From Microvirga arabica (GTDB taxonomy: Bacteria > Pseudomonadota > Alphaproteobacteria > Rhizobiales > Beijerinckiaceae), in assembly GCF_016811235.1 (NCBI RefSeq), contig NZ_JAFBID010000007.1, positions 85,496 through 149,495 of the forward strand: a stretch of DNA of 64,000 nucleotides. The letters run 5' to 3'. Under the pieces are notes generated by a model. That model was not told where the DNA came from. It saw nothing but the letters and a program-made list of their open reading frames with translations, and did no database searches. Within the stretch, counting starts at the first letter, position 1, and each line of letters opens with the position of its first letter. Position numbers and translations under genes: made by a program. This document shows, in pieces, positions 55,041-64,000 of the stretch.

Positions 55041-55916
55041 TCATGTGAGCGTTTCATAATCCTTGTTCTTCAGGCCGTCATGGGAGTGCCGCGTCGGCAA
55101 TGTGCCTTCAGGCTCCTTCTTGAAGTGCGAGGAGGCCTTGGAGCCGACAGGTCCCTTTGCGATGGTCACGCCACCGTCGACCGCATAGAGCGCACCGGTG
55201 ACGTAGCTGGCTTCGTCCGAGGCAAGGAAGCAGAACACGTTCGCGACCTCCTCCGGCGTGCCGCGGCGTCCCATGGGCGTTGCGTCGACCATCATCGTTT
55301 CCATCTCCCGATCCATCGGGCCGCTCGACTTGTGGGTCCATGCGGTATCGATCGGACCGGGGCAGACGCAATTGGCGCGAACGCCATGCGCAGCCTGCTC
55401 CACGGCCACGCCGCGCATGAAGGAATGAATGAAGGCTTTGGTGCCGCCATACATGGTGTTCTTGGCGATGCCGATCATGCCGGCTTCTGAGCCGGTGGAG
55501 ACGATATTGCCGTAGGTCTTCTGAAGATGAGGCAGGGCAAACTTGGTCATCAAGAAGACCGAACGGACATTCGCCCGCAGGGTCTCGTCGAACTTGTCGA
55601 TCGGGTAATCCTGCGTTTCCGCCGCGACCAGAAACATGCCGGCATTGTTGACGAGCACATCGATGCGTCCATAGGCATGGAGGCAGGCTTCGACAGCAGC
55701 CTCGGCATGGCGCTCCTCGGCGATATCGCCAAGGTAGGTATCGGCGAAGCCGCCCGCCTGATTGATCATGCGAGCCACATCCTCCACCGGATCGTCCGGC
55801 AGGCCGACGAGGAGAAGGCGGGCGCCCTCCCGAGCGAATTTAAGCGCGATCGCCTCGCCGATGCCGGTGCCGGCACCCGTCACGATGGCAACCTTGTCGA
55901 AGAGGCGTCCGGACAT
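55041..55916 (-). CDS. Short-chain dehydrogenase/reductase (SDR)
   Basis: A 291-residue classical SDR. NAD(P)-binding motif VAIVTGAGTGIGEAIALKFA, NNAG in DVLVNNAGMFLVAAE, catalytic Ser in NIVSTGSEAGMIG, and the Tyr-x-x-x-Lys pair in MYGGTKAFIHSFMRG. The Asp-rich SDR core is complete; a C-terminal ~35-residue tail (KASSHFKKEPEGTLP) is extra. The substrate is unknown. ATG at 55916 follows AGGAGA; the frame opens 23 codons earlier. Converges on cfa with a 33-base gap. Confidence 0.88.
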   Translation of the reverse strand: MSGRLFDKVAIVTGAGTGIGEAIALKFAREGARLLLVGLPDDPVEDVARMINQAGGFADTYLGDIAEERHAEAAVEACLHAYGRIDVLVNNAGMFLVAAETQDYPIDKFDETLRANVRSVFLMTKFALPHLQKTYGNIVSTGSEAGMIGIAKNTMYGGTKAFIHSFMRGVAVEQAAHGVRANCVCPGPIDTAWTHKSSGPMDREMETMMVDATPMGRRGTPEEVANVFCFLASDEASYVTGALYAVDGGVTIAKGPVGSKASSHFKKEPEGTLPTRHSHDGLKNKDYETLT

Positions 55917-56070
55917 GGGGATCTCCTGGAGGAAAACAAGCGCAGCCATTTGCCCTCGGCCATGACTGCTGCTGAGCGAGGGCAAAACGGGCCGCCCCTC
56001 TGACGGTTCCTCTCAAGCCTCATCTTCACGGACAGGTGACCTGCGCCGCGAGGGATGGTAAGGCGACCGC

Positions 56071-56991
56071 ATGCTTGAAGGTCTGCACCCCAACCGCCCC
56101 ACCCACGTCTTCCGCATCACCACGGACGAGCGTTCCGCACGCGCCATGACCGACATGATCGGCGAGATCTTCGATCCGGCCGAGACGGCCGTTGCGTCCT
56201 TCGAGACGGAAGACGACGGCCCCTGGATGCTGGAGGCCTATTTCGCCCATCAGCCGGACGAGGCGGCGATCCGCAACCTGCTGCGCCCCATCGTGGGCGC
56301 CGAGGCCGACAAGGGTGTCTTCCTACCCCTGGAGCAGAAGGATTGGGTGAAATCGTCGTTGGAGGGCCTCAAGCCGGTCCGCGCCGGGCGCATCTTCGTC
56401 CACGGCTCACACGACCGCGAGCAGCGCCTGCCCAGCGACATTGCCATCGAGATCGAGGCGGGCCTCGCCTTCGGCACCGGTCACCATGGCACCACCAAAG
56501 GCTGCCTGCTTGCTTTCGTGGACGAGCTGAAACTGCGCACGCCGCGCCATGTGCTCGATGTCGGCACCGGCACGGGCATTCTCGCGTTTGCTGCGGCAAA
56601 GGTTCTGAAGCGTCCTGTCGTGGCGGGCGACATCGATCCTGAAGCTGTGCGGGTGGCGCGGGAGAACGCGCGTCTCAACGGGATTGCAGCTTGGATGAAG
56701 CTCTATGTCGGTCCCGGCATCCGCCATGCGGAAGCGGATCGGCCCGGGCACTTCGACTTGGTTTTCGCGAACATTCTCGCCAAGCCCCTGCGGATGCTGG
56801 CCCCGGCGCTGGCGCGGGTGGCGAGCGATGACGGGACGATCATTCTGTCGGGACTGCTCTACCGCGACGTCCCTGGTGTTCTGTCGGCCTATGCGCACCA
56901 GGGCTGGTATCTGCAGCGCCGCTACAATCTGGACGGCTGGGCAGCTTTGGTCATGACACGAGGCAGTGCCCGTGCGCTGCCTCAGTGGTAA
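56071..56991 (+). CDS. prmA: Ribosomal protein L11 methyltransferase
   Basis: A 306-residue SAM-dependent enzyme that methylates L11. The N-terminal substrate-recognition domain (RPTHVFRITTDERSARAMTD) is followed by the linker and GLAFGTGHHGTTKGCLLAFV, the SAM site HVLDVGTGTGILAFAAAK, and the NPPY-equivalent FDLVFANILAKPLRMLAPAL. Its length is normal. It converges on a very small gene seven bases away. Confidence 0.94.
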   Translation: MLEGLHPNRPTHVFRITTDERSARAMTDMIGEIFDPAETAVASFETEDDGPWMLEAYFAHQPDEAAIRNLLRPIVGAEADKGVFLPLEQKDWVKSSLEGLKPVRAGRIFVHGSHDREQRLPSDIAIEIEAGLAFGTGHHGTTKGCLLAFVDELKLRTPRHVLDVGTGTGILAFAAAKVLKRPVVAGDIDPEAVRVARENARLNGIAAWMKLYVGPGIRHAEADRPGHFDLVFANILAKPLRMLAPALARVASDDGTIILSGLLYRDVPGVLSAYAHQGWYLQRRYNLDGWAALVMTRGSARALPQW

Positions 56992-56997
56992 TGCCTG

Positions 56998-57102
56998 TTA
57001 CTCTGCCAGAACGCCCGGATAGCGCTTGGCAAGTTCGCGGCGGAGCTTGAGGGTCTCAGTCCAGACTTCGCGGATGGCCTTGAGGGCGCTGATGATGATC
57101 AT
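56998..57102 (-). CDS. Tiny DUF1127-like protein, 34 residues
   Basis: The frame reads MIIISALKAIREVWTETLKL and then RRELAKRYPGVLAE with a TAA stop. AGAGAGA lies about eight bases before the ATG. The helical, arginine-containing pattern and size recall DUF1127-type proteins common in alphaproteobacteria, some of which bind RNA. It is followed upstream on the same strand by a second small gene. The family assignment is tentative. Confidence 0.55.
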   Translation of the reverse strand: MIIISALKAIREVWTETLKLRRELAKRYPGVLAE

Positions 57103-57131
57103 CGTCTTATCTCTCTTCGCAAATGAGGTAA

Positions 57132-57356
57132 TTAAAGCTTAAAGGGCAGATCGTCGGACTGGTCGAGGAACAGGGGCGAATGATCCTGCCGGCGGCCGAG
57201 ATCGGACATGAGGGCCTCGTGGCGGCGCAGTTCCCGTGCGGCGCTCCGGGCGCGGCTCTCGATGAGAGCGTTCATCACGCGCGTCGCGACCTGCGAAAGC
57301 CGGGACGGGGCGGTGACAGGGCCAGCGAGGTGGGAGGAAAATACGGCTGCGGTCAT
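57132..57356 (-). CDS. Small DUF1127-like protein, 74 residues
   Basis: A basic helical protein: SHLAGPVTAPSRLSQVATRV, then MNALIESRARSAARELRRHE and ALMSDLGRRQDHSPLFLDQS. The RELRRHEALMSDLGRR part resembles the DUF1127 core (arginine-rich, then a leucine/aspartate segment). GGAGATGAGCCC precedes the ATG. It lies 29 bases upstream of the 34-residue gene on the same strand, so they are probably cotranscribed. The role is unknown. Confidence 0.6.
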   Translation of the reverse strand: MTAAVFSSHLAGPVTAPSRLSQVATRVMNALIESRARSAARELRRHEALMSDLGRRQDHSPLFLDQSDDLPFKL

Positions 57357-57646
57357 GGGCTCATCTCCAACAGATCGGTGCTGAAACCCTTCAGCGCTCC
57401 TCTGTTCTTGTTGTCAGAAAGATAAGCTCGGTTCGACTTTGGTAGAAGTCATAGGATCACATGTGAGCCATGCGCTATCTGCAGGACATACCTAATTCTG
57501 ATTAAGATCTAGTCACCTGACGCATAATTCTCATGCGATCTGCTGAAGGATGCAGCCTTCTCCATCTGGGCATCGTAGTTGCAGCCAGGCTCTCTCCGGC
57601 CTAGCGTGCAGACCTCTTCATCATCCGACCCTCGGTGCTGCTTTCC

Positions 57647-59467
57647 ATGGCTCAGTTCCAGTTTTTCGACGACACGACCTCTCCCGCCCAAGGGCCCAAG
57701 CATATCGCCAAGCTGCGCGCCGAAATGGCCCGCCGGGGTTTCGACGGATTCATCGTGCCCCGCGCCGACGAGCATCAGGGCGAGTACGTGCCGAAGAGCG
57801 CCGAGCGCCTGGCGTGGCTCACCGGCTTTACGGGCTCGGCCGGAACGGCCGTCATCCTCCAGAACAAGGCCGCTCTCGTGGTTGACGGCCGCTACACGGT
57901 TCAGGCCGCCGAGCAGGTGGACACCTCCGTCATCACGCCGGTTCAGCTCGCCGACTTCACGCCCGAGGACTGGATTGCCGAGAACCTGCCGCAGGGCGGC
58001 ACCTTCGCCTATGATCCCTGGCTGCACACCAGCGACAGCCTGAAGCGTCTGGAGCAGGCAGTCAGCCGGGCGGGTGGCCAGCTTGCTCCTGTGGACATGA
58101 ACCTCGTCGATGTGATCTGGATCGACCGCCCCGCGCCTCCTCAGGCACCCGTGCGGCCGCATCCGCTCGACTATGCCGGCGAGGCCGCGCCTGCGAAGCT
58201 CGAGCGCATTCGGCGCAAGATGACGGAAGCCAAGATCGACGCCCTCGTCATCTCGGACCCGCACAACCTCGCCTGGGCCTTCAACCTGCGCGGCGGCGAT
58301 GTGGGGCACACGCCCCTCCCGCTCGGCTATGCCATCCTGCCCCGCGAGGGCCGGGCGAGCCTGTTCTTCGATCCGGCGAAGGTGACGAACGAGGCCGGCG
58401 ACGCGGTCGGCGATCTCGCCGCATTCGCGCCGATCAGCGGCTTCCAGAGCGCTCTCGATGAGTTGGGACAGACCGGCGGCAAGATCCGAATCGATTCCGC
58501 GACCGGCGCCGTCGCCCTGATCCGGCGCATCGAGGCGTCGGGCGGCAAGGTCGATGTGGGGGCTGATCCGATCGCTCTCATGAAGGCGGTCAAGAACGAG
58601 GCCGAGATCGCAGGCTCCCATGCGGCGCATCTGCGCGATGGCGTGGCGGTGGCCCGCTTCCTCGCCTGGCTCGACCGCGAGGCGCCCTCGGGCAAGCTCA
58701 CCGAGATCGACGCGGTGGAGGCCCTGGAGGCGTTCCGCGTCGAGACAGGCGCGCTGAAGAACATCTCGTTCCCGAGCATTTCGGGCGCGGGCCCCAATGC
58801 CGCCCTGCCCCATTATCGCGTGACGAGTTCGAGCAACCGCTCCATCGAGCGCAATCAGATCTTCCTGATCGATTCCGGTGCGCAGTACGAGGACGGCACC
58901 ACCGACATCACTCGCACGATCATCGTGGGCGAGCCGACGGCCGAGATGAAGGACCGCTTCACCCGCGTGCTGAAAGGCCATATCGCCATCGCCCAGGCGG
59001 TGTTCCCGAAGGGCACGACGGGTGCGCAGATCGATGCCTTCGCGCGCAAGCCCCTGTGGGAGGCAGGCCTCGACTTCGATCACGGCACCGGCCACGGCAT
59101 CGGCAGCTATCTCTCCGTGCACGAGGGACCGCAGCGCATCGCCAAGACCGGCCACACGCCGCTCGAGATCGGCATGATGCTGTCCAACGAGCCCGGCTTC
59201 TACAAGCCCGGCGCCTACGGCATCCGAATCGAGAACCTCATCCTCGTCGAGCCGCGCACGATCTCCGGCGGCGACCGCGAGATGATGGGCTTCGAGACGC
59301 TGACCTTCACGCCCATCGACCTGCGCCTCGTGGAGCCTGCGATCATGACGGCAGACGAGATCGCGTGGCTCAACGCGTATCATGCGGCTGTGCGTGAAAA
59401 GATCGGCTCGCATCTCGATGCCGAGACGCGGGCTTGGTTGGAGCAGGCGACGCAGGCAATCGGCTAA
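57647..59467 (+). CDS. pepP: Aminopeptidase P family metallopeptidase (M24B)
   Basis: A 606-residue three-domain X-Pro aminopeptidase of the large (XPNPEP1-like) type. Two creatinase-like N domains (KHIAKLRAEMARRGFDGFIV; LERIRRKMTEAKIDALVISD) precede the pita-bread catalytic domain. The dimetal ligands are visible: FLIDSGAQYEDGTTDITRTI (two Asp), HGTGHGIGSYLSVHEGP (His), NEPGFYKPGAYGIRIENL (two Glu). It removes N-terminal residues before proline. ATG at 57647 (MAQFQFFDD) is preferred over an in-frame GTG at 57635. Confidence 0.92.
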   Translation: MAQFQFFDDTTSPAQGPKHIAKLRAEMARRGFDGFIVPRADEHQGEYVPKSAERLAWLTGFTGSAGTAVILQNKAALVVDGRYTVQAAEQVDTSVITPVQLADFTPEDWIAENLPQGGTFAYDPWLHTSDSLKRLEQAVSRAGGQLAPVDMNLVDVIWIDRPAPPQAPVRPHPLDYAGEAAPAKLERIRRKMTEAKIDALVISDPHNLAWAFNLRGGDVGHTPLPLGYAILPREGRASLFFDPAKVTNEAGDAVGDLAAFAPISGFQSALDELGQTGGKIRIDSATGAVALIRRIEASGGKVDVGADPIALMKAVKNEAEIAGSHAAHLRDGVAVARFLAWLDREAPSGKLTEIDAVEALEAFRVETGALKNISFPSISGAGPNAALPHYRVTSSSNRSIERNQIFLIDSGAQYEDGTTDITRTIIVGEPTAEMKDRFTRVLKGHIAIAQAVFPKGTTGAQIDAFARKPLWEAGLDFDHGTGHGIGSYLSVHEGPQRIAKTGHTPLEIGMMLSNEPGFYKPGAYGIRIENLILVEPRTISGGDREMMGFETLTFTPIDLRLVEPAIMTADEIAWLNAYHAAVREKIGSHLDAETRAWLEQATQAIG

Positions 59468-59475
59468 GTCTCCGC

Positions 59476-59517
59476 ACTGTCATTCCGGGTTCGCCTTCGG
59501 CGCCCCGGAATGACAGT
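59476..59517. repeat. Palindromic repeat after pepP (type 3)
   Basis: ACTGTCATTCCGGG (59476-59489) pairs with CCCGGAATGACAGT (59504-59517) around a 14-base loop that itself contains GCCTTCGGC. This TGTCATTCCGGG element is a familiar dispersed repeat in rhizobial genomes by recollection. It lies between convergent pepP and azlD and may act as a terminator. Confidence 0.75.
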
Positions 59518-59529
59518 GGAAGCATATGA

Positions 59530-59829
59530 TCAAATCACGTTCCGCAGCACCACGACAGCGATCACGCCGACCGCCACCGTGCCGAGCAGCGGGAGGCGGA
59601 ACGCCGCCACCGCCGTGATGGCGGCCGCGATAGCTTCCGCCCATCCGGTGGTGAGTGCGGTCGGGGCGATCACCGCGACGAGCACGGCAGGCGGAATGGC
59701 ATCGAAGGCGGCCTTCGCGCGGCCGGTGAGCACGAGGCGGTCGGCTACGAACATGCCGGCGATGCGCGTGAAATAGGTCACCACCGCCATGGCCAGGATG
59801 GCGATCAGAGTTGTCGTGTCGAGGCTCAT
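59530..59829 (-). CDS. azlD: AzlD-family branched-chain amino acid exporter subunit
   Basis: A 99-residue membrane protein with about four helices: LIAILAMAVVTYFTRIAGMF at the start, then PPAVLVAVIAPTALTTGWAE and AFRLPLLGTVAVGVIAVVVL. This is the AzlD pattern. With AzlC it forms a two-component exporter for branched-chain amino acids or analogues. Its ATG overlaps the azlC stop by four bases. Confidence 0.9.
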   Translation of the reverse strand: MSLDTTTLIAILAMAVVTYFTRIAGMFVADRLVLTGRAKAAFDAIPPAVLVAVIAPTALTTGWAEAIAAAITAVAAFRLPLLGTVAVGVIAVVVLRNVI

Positions 59830-60536
59830 GAGCGCGCCTCCTCAGGCGCTGCGAGATAGGCTGCAGCAATGCCCGCGAGCGCACCCGATGCCACGTGCCA
59901 GGGCGCGCCGATGAAGTAATGAACCAGTGCTGCGACGCCCGCACTGACGGCGACCGTCACCAGCGTCACGCGGCTTTTCCCGAAGCCTGCGACGAGGCCG
60001 ATGAAGAGTGCCGTGAAGGCGAAGTCCGCGCCGATGCGCTCGGGATCACCGAGGAAGGAGCCGAGGATCGCCCCGATGGTCGACGACAGCGTCCAGTTGG
60101 CCCAGAGCACCACGGCCATGGCGAACCAATAGGCTCCTGTCACAGGTCGCTCTAAAGCCCGACGTTCGGACAATGCCCAGGCCTCATCGGTCAGGAAGAA
60201 ATAGGCCAGCAGGGTCTGAACCCGCGACATGCTGACCTTCGGCGTGAGTGAGGCCCCCATCAGCACGTGCCGCGCATTGATCAGCAACGTCGCGAAGGCG
60301 AGCGTCAGGATCGGCGCGGGACTGATCCAGGTCTCGATAGCGGCAAACTGCGCGCCGCCCGCAAAGACCAGCGCGGACATCAGGCTGACCTCAAGCGGCG
60401 ACATTCCCTTGGCAGCGGCAATCGCACCGAACAGGAGGCCGATGGGAAGCGCCGCCACGGCCACCGGGGCGATATCGCGCAGGCCCGCTTGGATATCGCG
60501 CCGGGGTGTGGAGACGAAGGGGTTTGCCTGATCCAT
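59826..60536 (-). CDS. azlC: AzlC-family branched-chain amino acid exporter subunit
   Basis: A 236-residue membrane protein with about five to seven helices. Typical AzlC features are PIGLLFGAIAAAKGMSPLEV near residue 33, SALVFAGGAQFAAIETW, INARHVLMGASLTP and LAYFFLTDEAWALSERRALE. ATG at 60536 is chosen because GAGGA lies five bases upstream; an in-frame ATG at 60548 would add four residues. An AraC-type regulator lies upstream on the same strand, separated by a palindromic repeat. Confidence 0.9.
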   Translation of the reverse strand: MDQANPFVSTPRRDIQAGLRDIAPVAVAALPIGLLFGAIAAAKGMSPLEVSLMSALVFAGGAQFAAIETWISPAPILTLAFATLLINARHVLMGASLTPKVSMSRVQTLLAYFFLTDEAWALSERRALERPVTGAYWFAMAVVLWANWTLSSTIGAILGSFLGDPERIGADFAFTALFIGLVAGFGKSRVTLVTVAVSAGVAALVHYFIGAPWHVASGALAGIAAAYLAAPEEARS

Positions 60537-60611
60537 GACATTCCTCATTGCCCCGGCCTTATGCGGGATGAATCATGAGACGTCTTGGATGAAAGTGCGG
60601 TTCTGGGAATG

Positions 60612-60657
60612 GAGCATCGGACCCAAAAGTGCAAGTCCACTTTTGGGTCCGATGCTC
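60612..60657. repeat. Dispersed palindromic repeat, copy B (type 1)
   Basis: GAGCATCGGACCCAAAAGTG (60612-60631) and CACTTTTGGGTCCGATGCTC (60638-60657) are perfect inverted copies around six bases. It is the intact form of the element at 49680-49729. Its right edge supplies the TAG stop of the AraC gene. Confidence 0.9.
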
Positions 60658-61523
60658 TAGGCCGCTCTGTATGCACCCGGCGTCACGCCCATGCGGGCCT
60701 TGAACACCCGGTTGAGGTGGCTCTGATCGAAGAAGCCGCAGGCGGCCGCCACATCGCCCGGAGCCTCACCCTGCCCCAGCAGCCGGGTCGCGGCCCGGAA
60801 GCGGCGGTCGAGAAGATAGGCATGGGGCGTCAGCCCGGTCTCCTTGGCGAAGGCACGGATGAAATGGCTGCGGGACAGCCCCGCCAGATTCGCAAGGTTG
60901 GCGAGGTCCGCCTCCTCGCTCATATGCGCGTCGAGATAATCGCGCACCCTCAGGATGTTCTTAGAGCCGTAGCGCAGGGCCGGCAGGGCATCGAGATCGG
61001 CCCAGCGGGCGATCAGGCGACTGAGGAAGTCAACGAGGCGGGTGTCCTGCTCCATCTCGGAGGTCCAGCCGTCGTCCTGGCACAGGCAGGCATGAAGCCG
61101 AACTTGAGCCCGGAACAACTCGGGATCCTGGATGACGGAATGCCGGAACCAGGGCGGGCGCGAGAGCGGGCGGCCCGCCACGTCCTCGGCGATCTCCTGC
61201 ATCAGCTCCGGCGAGGGATAGAAGGTGCGGTATTCGAACCCGCCGCCATAGGGCTCGCCGTCATGGATCTCGTCCGGGCAGACGACGGCTACGGATCCTG
61301 CCGGCGCGTAGTGCTGCTGGCCGCGATGGAAGAAGGTTTCGCAGCCGGCCAGCACCGCCGCGACGGCATAAGTGTCGTGGCTGTGGCGGGCATAGGCGTG
61401 ACGGCGGAAGGTCGCGCGCAGGCAATCGAGGCCGCGGTAGCGCGGCACCCGCCAGAAATGCGTCACGTCGCCCGCTCCAACCTGGGCAGGATCGAGCGAG
61501 ACCTCCGGGGTGATCACCGTCAT
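60657..61523 (-). CDS. AraC-family transcriptional regulator
   Basis: A 288-residue regulator with an N-terminal cupin-like ligand domain (about 20-170; HAYARHSHDTYAVAAVLAGC) and a C-terminal double helix-turn-helix (about 185-285; LANLANLAGLSRSHFIRAFA, TGLTPHAYLLDRRFRAATRL, ACGFFDQSHLNRVFKARMGV). The family signature ends GVTPGAYRAA, right at the stop. It precedes azlCD on the same strand, and such AraC genes often control azlCD; this is the likely target. Its TAG stop is the edge of a palindromic repeat. Confidence 0.9.
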   Translation of the reverse strand: MTVITPEVSLDPAQVGAGDVTHFWRVPRYRGLDCLRATFRRHAYARHSHDTYAVAAVLAGCETFFHRGQQHYAPAGSVAVVCPDEIHDGEPYGGGFEYRTFYPSPELMQEIAEDVAGRPLSRPPWFRHSVIQDPELFRAQVRLHACLCQDDGWTSEMEQDTRLVDFLSRLIARWADLDALPALRYGSKNILRVRDYLDAHMSEEADLANLANLAGLSRSHFIRAFAKETGLTPHAYLLDRRFRAATRLLGQGEAPGDVAAACGFFDQSHLNRVFKARMGVTPGAYRAA

Positions 61524-61569
61524 AGGCGCACCATGCCATATCGAGGCCCGCCTGTCTTGGACAGGAGTC

Positions 61570-64000
<2,431 letters not shown>

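Noticed and set aside
57509..59413. 634-codon open frame antisense to pepP
   Set aside because: Shadow frame; pepP on the plus strand carries every metal ligand.

Overview
The window is a stretch of housekeeping chromosome from a GC-rich alphaproteobacterium, most likely of the Hyphomicrobiales and perhaps close to Methylobacteriaceae/Microvirga. This rests on a two-piece (permuted) tmRNA gene, an alphaproteobacterial-type SspB adaptor, a coxMNOP-like alternative oxidase cluster, the small Rhizobiales families DUF2293, DUF4169 and DUF1127-like, and dispersed palindromic repeats of rhizobial type. The species assignment is inference. I see no prophage, transposase, CRISPR array, rRNA operon or defence island.

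Layout. 1-2.3 kb: the start of tamB and complete tamA (outer-membrane assembly), minus strand. 2.9-7.4 kb: a five-gene terminal oxidase operon, preceded by a spacer holding a one-mismatch parS-like palindrome. 7.4-14 kb: a DUF2189 membrane protein, a trans-aconitate methyltransferase, a FecR-like exported protein paired with a CHASE2 adenylate cyclase, and a TPR gene broken by one frameshift. 14.4-17 kb: homogentisate dioxygenase hmgA facing a MarR regulator across a shared operator-like palindrome, a small unknown gene and tRNA-Lys(CTT). 17.4-19.2 kb: leuA behind a leucine-rich leader peptide and competing hairpins. 19.4-25.2 kb: a lipoprotein, pdxY-phzF-nudix, a DedA protein, a 51-residue basic protein, and a patatin-like esterase with a cyclic-nucleotide-binding domain. 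25.4-30.5 kb: ilvC and an ilvI-GST-ilvH operon behind a second attenuator whose leader peptide carries a Leu-Ile-Leu-Val-Val run. 30.5-33.3 kb: an RMD1-family protein, miaA and serB. 33.3-39.5 kb: a long minus-strand run, thyA-DUF2293-GNAT-folA followed by hflK-hflC-DUF2065-degP. 39.6-40.5 kb: ssrA followed directly by sspB. 40.5-49.7 kb: a cytochrome P450, fumC, two small regulatory-type proteins, a giant AsmA protein, an FAD-linked oxidoreductase and a thioesterase. 49.7-64 kb: paired palindromic repeats, uvrD-type helicase, manganese catalase, cfa, an SDR, prmA, two tiny DUF1127-like genes, pepP, azlCD with an AraC regulator, and ligA.

How the parts fit. Branched-chain amino-acid synthesis (leuA, ilvC, ilvIH) is the most visible regulated theme, with two separate leader-peptide attenuators; azlCD may export the same amino acids. 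Envelope assembly and quality control appear as tamAB, asmA, degP and hflKC. Translation quality control appears as ssrA, sspB, miaA, prmA and tRNA-Lys. A possible cAMP circuit links the CHASE2 cyclase with the cNMP-binding patatin protein. Nothing here is proven to be a new system. The best leads are the two attenuators, the parS-like site, three genes whose TAG stop codon is the edge of a palindromic repeat, and the FecR/CHASE2 pair.
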